DNA of 5,766 bases from Treponema sp. (GTDB taxonomy: Bacteria; Spirochaetota; Spirochaetia; Treponematales; Breznakiellaceae), in contig JAITAI010000304.1 in the NCBI GenBank assembly GCA_031284195.1, positions 1 through 5,766 on the forward strand, in the 5' to 3' direction. Positions within the stretch are counted from its first letter, which is position 1. Each line of letters begins with the position of its first letter. A program made the position numbers and the translations under genes. Under the pieces are notes generated by a model. That model saw nothing but the letters and a program-made list of their open reading frames with translations. It did no database searches and was not told where the DNA came from. Positions 1-5,647 of the stretch are shown here, in pieces.

Positions 1-41
1 TGGTTCTTTTTGACCCCTTCGCTTGTCTTTTTTTGGTTCAT
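1..41 (-). CDS. Possible start of a divergent gene (partial, unidentified)
   Basis: On the minus strand an ATG at 41-39 opens a frame that stays open to the window edge, giving the hydrophilic start MNQKKTSEGVKKN. An AAAGGA Shine-Dalgarno-like stretch lies at 58-53, 11 bases before the ATG, slightly far but usable. A promoter-like pair lies upstream on the same strand (105-77). Thirteen codons are too few to name a family. By position, a gene diverging from a catabolic operon with an inverted repeat over its own promoter would often be the operon's regulator, but that is inference from layout only. It could also be a chance open frame. Confidence 0.4.
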   Translation of the reverse strand, partial: MNQKKTSEGVKKN

Positions 42-57
42 AGCAATTCCGGTCCTT

Positions 58-82
58 TATAATTCTAATATTTGGAATTATA
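58..82. promoter_or_regulatory. Operator-like inverted repeat, copy 1
   Basis: TATAATTC (58-65) and GAATTATA (75-82) are perfect 8-base inverted arms around a 9-base centre. On the minus strand the element contains ATAATTCCAAATATTAGAAT, which matches the plus-strand sequence at 5603-5622 at 17 of 20 positions. It covers the -10 and probable start of the leftward promoter and lies about 30 bases upstream of the -35 of the rightward promoter. That placement suits a repressor of the divergent gene that also influences the operon. The protein that binds is unknown. Confidence 0.5.
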
Positions 83-105
83 TACGAATTTTTAAAAAAA
101 GTAAA
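77..105 (-). promoter_or_regulatory. Candidate leftward sigma-70-type promoter
   Basis: Read on the minus strand, TTTACT (105-100) is followed after 17 bases by a perfect TATAAT (82-77). The -35 matches consensus at 4 of 6 positions. Transcription would begin near 70 and run into the possible divergent gene at 41, leaving a leader of about 30 bases that includes the AAAGGA site. The -10 box lies inside the inverted repeat 58-82, so a protein bound there would block this promoter. The region is AT-rich, which raises the chance of a fortuitous match. Confidence 0.45.
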
Positions 106-113
106 TATTTTTG

Positions 114-142
114 TTGACAGATTGGAATAAGGGATTTACAAT
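114..142 (+). promoter_or_regulatory. Sigma-70-type promoter of the phosphodiesterase-BCCT operon
   Basis: A perfect -35 box TTGACA (114-119) is separated by exactly 17 bases from TACAAT (137-142), a 5-of-6 match to the -10 consensus. The expected start site is near 149, giving a leader of about 70 bases before the phosphodiesterase. The TTGGAAT half-site at 122-128 lies in the spacer and the palindrome 146-162 lies over the start site, so the promoter looks regulated. It is the only strong promoter seen ahead of the four-gene run 221-5481. Confidence 0.75.
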
Positions 143-145
143 TTA

Positions 146-162
146 TTAATTCTTAGAATTAA
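146..162. promoter_or_regulatory. Palindrome over the transcription start (candidate operator)
   Basis: TTAATTC (146-152) and GAATTAA (156-162) form perfect 7-base inverted arms around TTA. The element begins four bases after the -10 box of the rightward promoter and covers the predicted start site, a classic repressor position. The arms share ATTC/GAAT with the elements at 58-82 and 5603-5622, but the spacing is 3 rather than 7-9 bases, so the same protein need not bind. In RNA the arms would fall partly before the start site, which favours a DNA role. Confidence 0.45.
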
Positions 163-205
163 AATAGGCTTTTATTTAATGCAATGCCTTAGACGCTAGT
201 GTAAT

Positions 206-213
206 AAGGAGGG
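206..213 (+). promoter_or_regulatory. Strong ribosome binding site that fixes the phosphodiesterase start
   Basis: AAGGAGGG is an almost full-length anti-16S match. It is followed by seven bases (TAAGACG) and then ATA at 221, the codon where the family's N-terminus is expected to begin. No ATG, GTG or TTG occurs in this frame between the upstream stop (197-199) and the conserved HRG motif. An in-frame ACG at 218 is the only other near-start codon and would be only four bases from the site. Confidence 0.75.
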
Positions 214-220
214 TAAGACG

Positions 221-934
221 ATATCAAAAAATTATGCCCATCGGGGATTTAGCGCCCGCTATCCGGAAAATACCCTATTGGCTTTTCAAAAAGCCATAGA
301 AGCAAAATGTGATGGCATTGAACTGGATACACATCTTACCAGGGATGGCGAAATTGTCATTATCCACGATGAGGAAGTGGACCGTACCACGGATGGACAC
401 GGTTTTATCAAGGACCATAGTTATGCCGACCTTCGCCGCTTGAATGCAGGGCAGGGTGAGCACATTCCTACATTGGACGAATATTTCGATCTGGTAGAAG
501 GACTTCCCATTGTTACCAATCTCGAAATGAAGAATAGTATTTTTCGTTATGAAGGTATGGAAGAAGCTATTATCAAAAAGATCTGTAACCGGGGATTGGA
601 AAAAAGGATAATTTTTTCATCTTTTAATCATTTCTCTATATTGAAATGCAAAAAACTTATCCCGGAAATAAAATGCGGTTTCCTTATCTGGAGCTGGTTT
701 ATCGATATTGGCGCCTACACTAAAAAACACGGCATAGGCTATATTCATCCGGAATACAATGCTTTGACCGACGATGCAGTAAAGGAAATACGGAATAACG
801 GAATCGGAATTAACGCTTATACGGTGAATCGCCGGGAAGACATGGAAAGTTTGGCGGAAAAGGATATTGACGGAATCATCACCAACGAGCCGGAACTGTT
901 ACAGGAGGTGCTTCAGCAAAAAAACAAACAGTAA
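221..934 (+). CDS. Glycerophosphodiester phosphodiesterase (cytoplasmic, UgpQ-like), probable ATA start
   Basis: The enzyme is expected to hydrolyse glycerophosphodiesters such as glycerophosphocholine to sn-glycerol 3-phosphate and the free alcohol. The 237-residue product is full length for the single-domain TIM-barrel family. Counting the ATA codon as residue 1, visible motifs are HRG at 7-9 (catalytic His7), GIELD at 32-36 (Glu34 and Asp36, metal ligands), HDE at 49-51 (catalytic His49), LEMK at 101-104, FSSFNH at 132-137, AYTVN near 199-203 (Tyr where many relatives have Trp) and DGIITNEP at 217-224. There is no signal peptide or membrane segment, so it acts in the cytoplasm on imported or internal diesters. 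The body is intact. The oddity is the start: the conserved N-terminal sequence K-N-Y-A-H-R-G begins right after an ATA codon spaced seven bases from a strong ribosome site, with no standard start codon available. It is the first gene of the apparent operon with the BCCT carriers. The family call is firm; the diester substrate is unknown. Confidence 0.9.
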   Translation: MSKNYAHRGFSARYPENTLLAFQKAIEAKCDGIELDTHLTRDGEIVIIHDEEVDRTTDGHGFIKDHSYADLRRLNAGQGEHIPTLDEYFDLVEGLPIVTNLEMKNSIFRYEGMEEAIIKKICNRGLEKRIIFSSFNHFSILKCKKLIPEIKCGFLIWSWFIDIGAYTKKHGIGYIHPEYNALTDDAVKEIRNNGIGINAYTVNRREDMESLAEKDIDGIITNEPELLQEVLQQKNKQ

Positions 935-945
935 TAGTAAAACAT

Positions 946-962
946 CCGGTTCGTAGAACCGG
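946..962 (+). other. Intercistronic hairpin
   Basis: CCGGTTC (946-952) and GAACCGG (956-962) form a perfect 7-pair stem with a GTA loop in the 52-base gap before the first BCCT gene. There is no T-run after it, so it is not a standard intrinsic terminator. A stable stem here could protect the 3' end of the phosphodiesterase message or mark a processing site, letting the operon express its first gene and the carriers at different levels. Confidence 0.5.
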
Positions 963-986
963 TAATGCAAATGTAGGAGGAATTGT

Positions 987-2582
987 ATGAGTGATTCTGG
1001 ACAAATCCTGGAAAAAAGACGGATAGATAAAGCTGTCTTTATCCCTGCGACCGCAGTCACATTGGCGTTCGGTATATTTTTCTTTGTTTTTCCGGAAAAA
1101 AGCAATGAGGTTCTGAATGTCATTCACGCCTTTACTACCCATGAATTGGGCTGGTTTTTTCTGGTCTTTACCGTGATAATGCTTTTTATCTGCCTGTTTT
1201 ATGCCTTTTCCCCTATGGGGAATATCGTCCTGGGCGGTAGGGATGAAAAACCCGATTTTTCCACCTTCACCTGGCTCGGTATGATCCTTACTTCCGGTAC
1301 CGGGGGCAGTCTTCTGTACCTGGGGTCAATTGAGTGGATATGGATTGTCGATGCTCCTCCTTTTGGCCTGGAACCAGGGAGTGTTGATGCGTACCGCTGG
1401 GCTTCGGCCTATGGGATGTTCCATTGGGGACCTTCGGCATGGGCTTTTTATATTTCCGTAGCGGTTCCCATCGCCTATTTCTTTTTCGTCAAGAAAAAGA
1501 GTAACATGAAAATGAGCGATTATGCCCGTCCGCTGTTGGGTAACCTTTCAGACGGTCTCGCAGGACATACCCTTAATTTCCTTTACATCTTCGGGTTGCT
1601 CGGTGGTGTTCTTACTTCACTTGCACTTGGTACGCCCCCTATCTCCAGCGGGTTTGCCCATATCATCGGTCTTTCCGGTTCTAATACGGGGCTTGATATC
1701 TTGGTTCTTGCTTTGTGGACCTTTGTACCTCTTATCACCATTGTGTTTGGTTTGAAAAAAGGTGTGTCGAAGTTAAGCAATATCAATATATGGGGGTTTG
1801 TTCTTCTCATTGCCCTATTGGTCCTTTTTGGACCGACATGGTTTATCTTGAATCAATCCACCGATGGGTTGGGACTTATGATCCAAAACTTTTTCTACAT
1901 GAGTCTCAATACCGACCCCATAGGGAATGGCGGATTTCCACAAGCCTGGCCGGTATTCTATATGTCATGGTGGGCGGTATATGCGCTTCCTTTCGGCTTG
2001 TTTATTGCCAAAATTTCCAAGGGCCGTACTATCAGGCAGCTTGTAGCCGGTGGTCTTACTGCCGGTTCCTTGGGCTGTATGATCTTCTACATGGTACTTC
2101 CTGGTTTTGGTATGAATCTACAGCTTAAGAATATAGTTAATCTATCCAAATCTCTCGCTGAAAAGGGCAGAGGTGGTGTGGTAATTGATATGTTGAACAG
2201 CGCTCCGGGGGGATATTTTATGGTACTCCTTTTTACCATTATCTGTCTCCTTTCCTATATAACCGGCCATGTGGCGGTGGGATATTCTCTTGCCGCCTCG
2301 GCGGAGAAGAAGCTTAAGGGTGGTGAAGACCCGCAGACCTGGAATGTAGCATTCTGGTTGATTCTGGCAGGGGCAGTATCCCTTGGCCTGTACTTACTCA
2401 ACCGTAAGGCCCTTGCACCGCTGCAAACCGTATCCATTATTACCGGGTTTCCCATTTGTATTGCCATGGCGGTGATGATCCTTGCTTTCTTCAAACAGCT
2501 GAAACATGATTTCCCTGATGGAATACCGATCAGGAGAACTTCTGCCGAAAGGATTTACGGCAAGAGTGGGGCAGAAGAGTAA
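987..2582 (+). CDS. BCCT-family transporter 1 (CaiT-like)
   Basis: A member of the betaine/choline/carnitine transporter family, LeuT fold, in the cytoplasmic membrane. The 531 residues contain about 12 hydrophobic helices (first near 15-35, last near 478-503). The family's aromatic box in helix 8 is clear: Trp321, Tyr325, Trp328, Trp329 and Tyr332, matching CaiT Trp316, Tyr320, Trp323, Trp324 and Tyr327 (numbering from memory), followed by KISKGRTIR at 342-350. The CaiT substrate-site Met331 is Phe336 here. Arg262 of CaiT, which stands in for sodium, is replaced by Asn267 in LSNIN, while helix 10 has Ser-Tyr where BetP has its sodium-binding Thr-Ser. The ion or exchange mode is therefore unclear. 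The C-terminal tail is short and not a BetP-type osmosensing tail, which suggests a nutritional role. The ATG follows AGGAGG (975-980) by six bases. The likely substrate is a quaternary amine or similar zwitterion; the identity is not readable. Confidence 0.93.
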   Translation: MSDSGQILEKRRIDKAVFIPATAVTLAFGIFFFVFPEKSNEVLNVIHAFTTHELGWFFLVFTVIMLFICLFYAFSPMGNIVLGGRDEKPDFSTFTWLGMILTSGTGGSLLYLGSIEWIWIVDAPPFGLEPGSVDAYRWASAYGMFHWGPSAWAFYISVAVPIAYFFFVKKKSNMKMSDYARPLLGNLSDGLAGHTLNFLYIFGLLGGVLTSLALGTPPISSGFAHIIGLSGSNTGLDILVLALWTFVPLITIVFGLKKGVSKLSNINIWGFVLLIALLVLFGPTWFILNQSTDGLGLMIQNFFYMSLNTDPIGNGGFPQAWPVFYMSWWAVYALPFGLFIAKISKGRTIRQLVAGGLTAGSLGCMIFYMVLPGFGMNLQLKNIVNLSKSLAEKGRGGVVIDMLNSAPGGYFMVLLFTIICLLSYITGHVAVGYSLAASAEKKLKGGEDPQTWNVAFWLILAGAVSLGLYLLNRKALAPLQTVSIITGFPICIAMAVMILAFFKQLKHDFPDGIPIRRTSAERIYGKSGAEE

Positions 2583-2588
2583 AGCTCT

Positions 2589-4109
2589 ATGGTGAACGGC
2601 GAAAAAAATCCTATAGATTGGTCTATCGCTTTTCCTAGTTTGGGTATTTTGCTCTGTATAGGGATGTCTTTTATTGTCCTGAATATACAGAGCAGTACCA
2701 TTTTGAATAAAATATTTGAAACTATGACCGATATCTTCGGCGGTCTATACCATCTGTATATAGTTGGATTGCTGTTGGTACTATGTTATATTTCATTTTC
2801 GAAAATAGGTACCATCCGGTTAGGCGCGGAAAAGCCGCAGTATTCAACTTTTAGCTGGATAAGTATGCTTTTTTGCGCCTGTATCGGATCCAGCATCCTA
2901 TACTGGGGGCTGATTGAATGGGCCTATTATCTTGCGGACCCGCCTTTTAACCTCCTGCCTTTTTCGCGAGAGGCTGCGGAAATATCTGTAGCTTATACTA
3001 TGTTTCACTGGGGCATCAGCGGATGGGCAACCTATTCGGTGGCGGCGGTTATCATTGCCTTTTATTATTTTGTAAAGAAAATACCTAATTTGCGAATCAG
3101 TGTTTCCTGTGGACTTACCCAAGAGAATGGCAAGGAAACTCTTGGAAAAATAGTAGATATTTTTGTCATCATCGGTCTTAGTGCCGGGGTAGCGGTAAGC
3201 ATTGCACTTGGTACACCATTGATCGCTCATGGGCTGCATTTTCTTTTTGGGGTAGATCCTGGAGTCAAGACCAACATTATTATTTCTATTTTCTGGGCAT
3301 GTCTTTTCGGCGCCAGTGCTGTCTCCGGTATTGACCGGGGTATCAAAGTTTTGAGTAATATCAATACTGTAATAGCCCTGGGTTTTATCTTTTATGTTTT
3401 TATCTGTGGGGCCGCCCAATTTATTGGAAACAATTTTGTGAACAGTTTGGGGCTGATGTTTCAGAATTACCTATACATGAGTTTCTACACAGACCCGGTA
3501 GGAAAAAGCGGATTTCCTCAAATCTGGACTATCTTCTATTGGGCCTGGTGGCTTTCCTATGTACCTGTGATGGGACTCTTTATCGCAAAAATATCCCGGG
3601 GACGAACTATCCGGCAAGTGGCTTTGGGAGGTACTTTGATGGGAAGCTTGGGATGCTGGATTTTTCTGGCAATCCTCGGCGGATATGGGCTGCATTTTCA
3701 GCTTGCGGGAGATTTGGACATCGTCAGTATACTGCGTAATGAGGGGGATTATGTCGCTATCCTGAGTTTGCTCACTAATCTGCCATTTCCCCGGCTTGTT
3801 GTCTTTGTGTTTATGATAGTTGCTTTTATATTTCTTGCAACCACCTGTGACTCATCGGCATATATTCTGGCATCAATTTCTACCGTCAACATTACCGGGA
3901 ATGAAGATCCCAGTAAGCGAAACCGGCTTTTGTGGACTGTAGCCCTTATTATTTGGCCCATTGTGCTGATTATTGTCGGTGGCCTGAATGTGGTAAAACT
4001 TTGTTCCGTTTTGGGTTCCATTCCTATACTGTTCATTCTGTTTATTATGGTCTGGAATTTCACCCGAGATGCCCGGAAATTTGTGGGTATGACAGAAATA
4101 AGGAAGTAA
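2589..4109 (+). CDS. BCCT-family transporter 2 (CaiT-like paralogue)
   Basis: A second BCCT carrier of 506 residues with about 12 helices, clearly related to but not a copy of the preceding one. The helix 8 motif is closer to canonical CaiT: Trp313, Tyr317, Trp318, Trp320, Trp321, Tyr324 and Met328 (equivalent to CaiT Met331), then KISRGRTIR at 334-342. The position of CaiT Arg262 is Asn259 in LSNIN. Helix 10 carries Thr418-Thr419-Cys-Asp-Ser-Ser, which keeps hydroxyls where BetP's second sodium site has Thr-Ser, so sodium-coupled uptake is a reasonable inference. Tails are short, with no osmosensory extension. The ATG lies six bases after the upstream stop, and the ribosome site is weak (AGAAGAG inside the previous gene), which suggests translational coupling and balanced synthesis of both carriers. 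The pair may take up two different compounds, or one may import substrate while the other exchanges it for product. Confidence 0.93.
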   Translation: MVNGEKNPIDWSIAFPSLGILLCIGMSFIVLNIQSSTILNKIFETMTDIFGGLYHLYIVGLLLVLCYISFSKIGTIRLGAEKPQYSTFSWISMLFCACIGSSILYWGLIEWAYYLADPPFNLLPFSREAAEISVAYTMFHWGISGWATYSVAAVIIAFYYFVKKIPNLRISVSCGLTQENGKETLGKIVDIFVIIGLSAGVAVSIALGTPLIAHGLHFLFGVDPGVKTNIIISIFWACLFGASAVSGIDRGIKVLSNINTVIALGFIFYVFICGAAQFIGNNFVNSLGLMFQNYLYMSFYTDPVGKSGFPQIWTIFYWAWWLSYVPVMGLFIAKISRGRTIRQVALGGTLMGSLGCWIFLAILGGYGLHFQLAGDLDIVSILRNEGDYVAILSLLTNLPFPRLVVFVFMIVAFIFLATTCDSSAYILASISTVNITGNEDPSKRNRLLWTVALIIWPIVLIIVGGLNVVKLCSVLGSIPILFILFIMVWNFTRDARKFVGMTEIRK

Positions 4110-4113
4110 AACT

Positions 4114-5481
4114 TTGAAGCAAATACATGAAACTGGACGGGATATCCCGGTCTTTGCCGAAACGGATGTGCTGGTTGTCGGTGGCGGCCCTTCAGGCCTG
4201 GCGGCGGCTATAGCCGCATCCCGTACAGGCGCAAAAACATTGTTGATGGAACGTTATGGCTGTTTTGGCGGTGTTATTACCCAAGTTGGGGTTGAGGGCT
4301 TTGCTTGGTACCGGCATGAAAAAACTATTGAAGCCGGTGGCTTGGTTCCGGAATTTGAAAATAAATTTGTTGAACTTGCAGGGCCCAATCCTGAATGTCA
4401 GTCCGAAAGCCAGGCTTTGGATGCGGAGATGTTTAAGTGTGTGGCCGATAGTATGGTTCTGGAAGCGGGGGTACGGCCCCTGCTGCATAGTATGGCGGTT
4501 GGAACAATCGTTGAGGGAGGAATCCTCAAGGGGATCATTGCGGAAAGTAAATCCGGACGTTTTGCCATCCTGGCAAAGAGGGTCGTCGATTGTACCGGGG
4601 ATGCGGATATTGCTGCATTGGCGGGTGTGCCCTTTACTATGGCGCCGAAGGACCAACTCATGAGTGTTACTACCTTGTTTCACTGCAGGGGTGTGGATAC
4701 CAATCGTTTCCGGGAATATGTTCTGAATGAGCTGAAACCGACCTATAAGGATTGGGGTGGGTATTGGTCAATTACTACCACCGGTAAGGAAGACGATTTG
4801 TTCAGTCCCTATTTTGAAAAACCCTTTGTGGAAGCCGTTCGGGACGGACTTATACCGAAGGATGAAAATGTCAGTCTGGGGGGCACCTGGAGCAGCATCA
4901 CCGATAATGGGGATGTGACCCAGTTGAATGTGGTATTCATCAGCAATATCGACTGCACTAACGTTGAGGATCTGACCAAGGCAGAAGTTACGGGGCGGAG
5001 AAATGCACTGTACTGCATAGAGGTGCTGCGCAGAAAAGTCCCTGGATTTGAAAAGGCCAAGCTGCGCAATTTTGGTATGACCATGGGAACGAGAGAGTCC
5101 CGGAAAATAGAAGGACATTATTGTTTAAGTCAAAAGGATGTTATGGAAGAAGGTCGCTTTGACGATGCCATTGCTATATTTCCGGAATTTATCGATGGGG
5201 CCGGATATCTTATTAAACCAACAACCGGGCGTTATTACCAGATCCCCTATGGCTGTATTTTGCCGAAAAAAATTGATAATCTCCTGGTGGCTGGCAGGGC
5301 AATTAGCGGTGACCAGATAGCCCATGTCTCATTCAGAAATATGGCCTGCTGTGTTGCAACCGGTCAGGGCGCAGGGATAGCTGCGGCGGTATCCATACAT
5401 GACCAGGTCCCTGTTTCACAGGTAAATATAAAAAATGTGCAGAAAAATTTGGAAAAACAGGGAGTCCGATATTTGACATAG
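4114..5481 (+). CDS. FAD-dependent oxidoreductase (FAD_oxidored type)
   Basis: A 455-residue flavoprotein. The N-terminal Rossmann dinucleotide motif VVGGGPSGLAAA is at 21-32, with the ribose-binding acid Glu46 in LLMERYGCFGG. DCTGDADIAALAG at 159-171 is the second FAD-contact region. GTRESRKIEGHY at 325-336 and the final IPYGCILP...LLVAGRAIS (377-398) with CVATGQGAGIAAA (413-425) complete the pattern of the FAD_oxidored family (Pfam PF12831). No signal peptide, membrane segment or iron-sulfur cluster motif is seen, so it is probably a soluble cytoplasmic enzyme using a separate electron carrier. The start is TTG at 4114, preceded by AAGGAAG (4100-4106) inside the end of the BCCT gene; the nearby ATG at 4127 is out of frame. 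The gap to the carrier is four bases, so it belongs to the operon and may act on the imported compound or a derivative. Family members are poorly characterised, so the substrate is unknown. Confidence 0.88.
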   Translation: MKQIHETGRDIPVFAETDVLVVGGGPSGLAAAIAASRTGAKTLLMERYGCFGGVITQVGVEGFAWYRHEKTIEAGGLVPEFENKFVELAGPNPECQSESQALDAEMFKCVADSMVLEAGVRPLLHSMAVGTIVEGGILKGIIAESKSGRFAILAKRVVDCTGDADIAALAGVPFTMAPKDQLMSVTTLFHCRGVDTNRFREYVLNELKPTYKDWGGYWSITTTGKEDDLFSPYFEKPFVEAVRDGLIPKDENVSLGGTWSSITDNGDVTQLNVVFISNIDCTNVEDLTKAEVTGRRNALYCIEVLRRKVPGFEKAKLRNFGMTMGTRESRKIEGHYCLSQKDVMEEGRFDDAIAIFPEFIDGAGYLIKPTTGRYYQIPYGCILPKKIDNLLVAGRAISGDQIAHVSFRNMACCVATGQGAGIAAAVSIHDQVPVSQVNIKNVQKNLEKQGVRYLT

Positions 5482-5501
5482 GGCCGAAAGCGTTTTATGA
5501 T
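5473..5501 (+). promoter_or_regulatory. Sigma-70-type promoter of the TPP-enzyme gene
   Basis: A perfect TTGACA (5473-5478), lying in the last codons of the oxidoreductase gene, is followed after exactly 17 bases by TATGAT (5496-5501), 5 of 6 to consensus. The start site would be near 5508, giving a leader of about 140 bases before the ATG at 5648. This would let the TPP-enzyme gene be expressed apart from the transport operon, though readthrough from upstream is also possible. Confidence 0.65.
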
Positions 5502-5568
5502 AGAGGCGATTTCAGAGTGCCAGATTTTGAAATCATGTCCTTAGATTTTTCGATATTTAGAAAATGGA

Positions 5569-5599
5569 GTTATTCGGAAACTTAAGGTTTCCGAATAAC
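5569..5599. repeat. Perfect 13-base-pair inverted repeat (hairpin without U-tract)
   Basis: GTTATTCGGAAAC (5569-5581) and GTTTCCGAATAAC (5587-5599) are exact reverse complements around the loop TTAAG. It is the strongest stem in the window. The plus strand continues CCAATAATT, with no T-run, and on the minus strand only a short TCCATTTT follows, so it is not a standard intrinsic terminator in either direction. It may slow or punctuate transcription after the oxidoreductase, protect the message's 3' end, or act within the leader of the next gene. Confidence 0.7.
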
Positions 5600-5602
5600 C
5601 CA

Positions 5603-5622
5603 ATAATTCCAAACATAGGAAT
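5603..5622. promoter_or_regulatory. Operator-like inverted repeat, copy 2
   Basis: ATTCC (5606-5610) and GGAAT (5618-5622) are perfect inverted arms around AAACATA. The 20 bases from 5603 match the minus strand of the repeat at 58-82 at 17 positions, including an unbroken run of 11 (ATAATTCCAAA). The site lies 25 bases before the TPP-enzyme ATG and roughly 95 bases after the best predicted start site. A bound protein would act as a roadblock, unless another promoter is used. Sharing a site with the operon's control region suggests one regulator for both units. Confidence 0.45.
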
Positions 5623-5647
5623 AGATAGATATAAACAGGGGTTTGAT

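Larger units (their letters stand above)
5508..5647 (+). promoter_or_regulatory. Structured 5' leader of the TPP-enzyme gene
   Basis: If the promoter at 5473-5501 is used, the message begins with a hairpin: GATTTCAGAGT (5508-5518) against ATTTTGAAATC (5524-5534), 11 pairs including two G-U, with loop GCCAG. A perfect 13-pair hairpin follows at 5569-5599 and a weaker 5-pair one at 5606-5622. CTTA at 5540-5543 is complementary to TAAG in the loop of the second hairpin, so a pseudoknot or alternative pairing is possible. The AGGGG ribosome site (5637-5641) lies just after the last stem. I do not recognise a known riboswitch class. There is no small reading frame with a convincing ribosome site, and no intrinsic terminator with a U-run. 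Confidence 0.4.

Noticed and set aside
278..934. Phosphodiesterase starting at TTG 278 (218 residues)
   Set aside because: It would remove the HRG motif with the catalytic histidine, which is encoded in frame upstream, and there is no ribosome site before 278.
221..934. Calling the phosphodiesterase a pseudogene because it lacks a standard start
   Set aside because: The frame is intact to its stop, all catalytic motifs are present, and a strong ribosome site is correctly spaced from ATA.
2898..3419. Long open frame on the minus strand (173 codons)
   Set aside because: It lies entirely inside the second BCCT gene, has no recognisable family pattern, and its composition follows from the opposite strand's codons.
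987..4109. Recent duplication of the BCCT gene
   Set aside because: The two proteins share motifs and topology but differ widely in sequence and length, so any duplication is old or they were acquired separately.
4192..4683. Minus-strand open frame of 163 codons within the oxidoreductase
   Set aside because: It is an antisense shadow of the Rossmann-fold coding sequence, with no ribosome site or family motif noticed.
5527..5557. TTGAAA at 5527 with GATATT as a promoter
   Set aside because: The spacer would be 19 bases with a weak -10, and the TTGAAA is better explained as an arm of the hairpin at 5508-5534.
5569..5599. Rho-independent terminator after the oxidoreductase
   Set aside because: The stem is strong but no T-run follows on the plus strand and only a short one on the minus strand.
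5607..5635. TTCCAA-17-TATAAA as promoter for the TPP-enzyme gene
   Set aside because: The -35 matches poorly and the start site would fall at or after the ribosome binding site. The TTGACA/TATGAT pair at 5473-5501 is much stronger.
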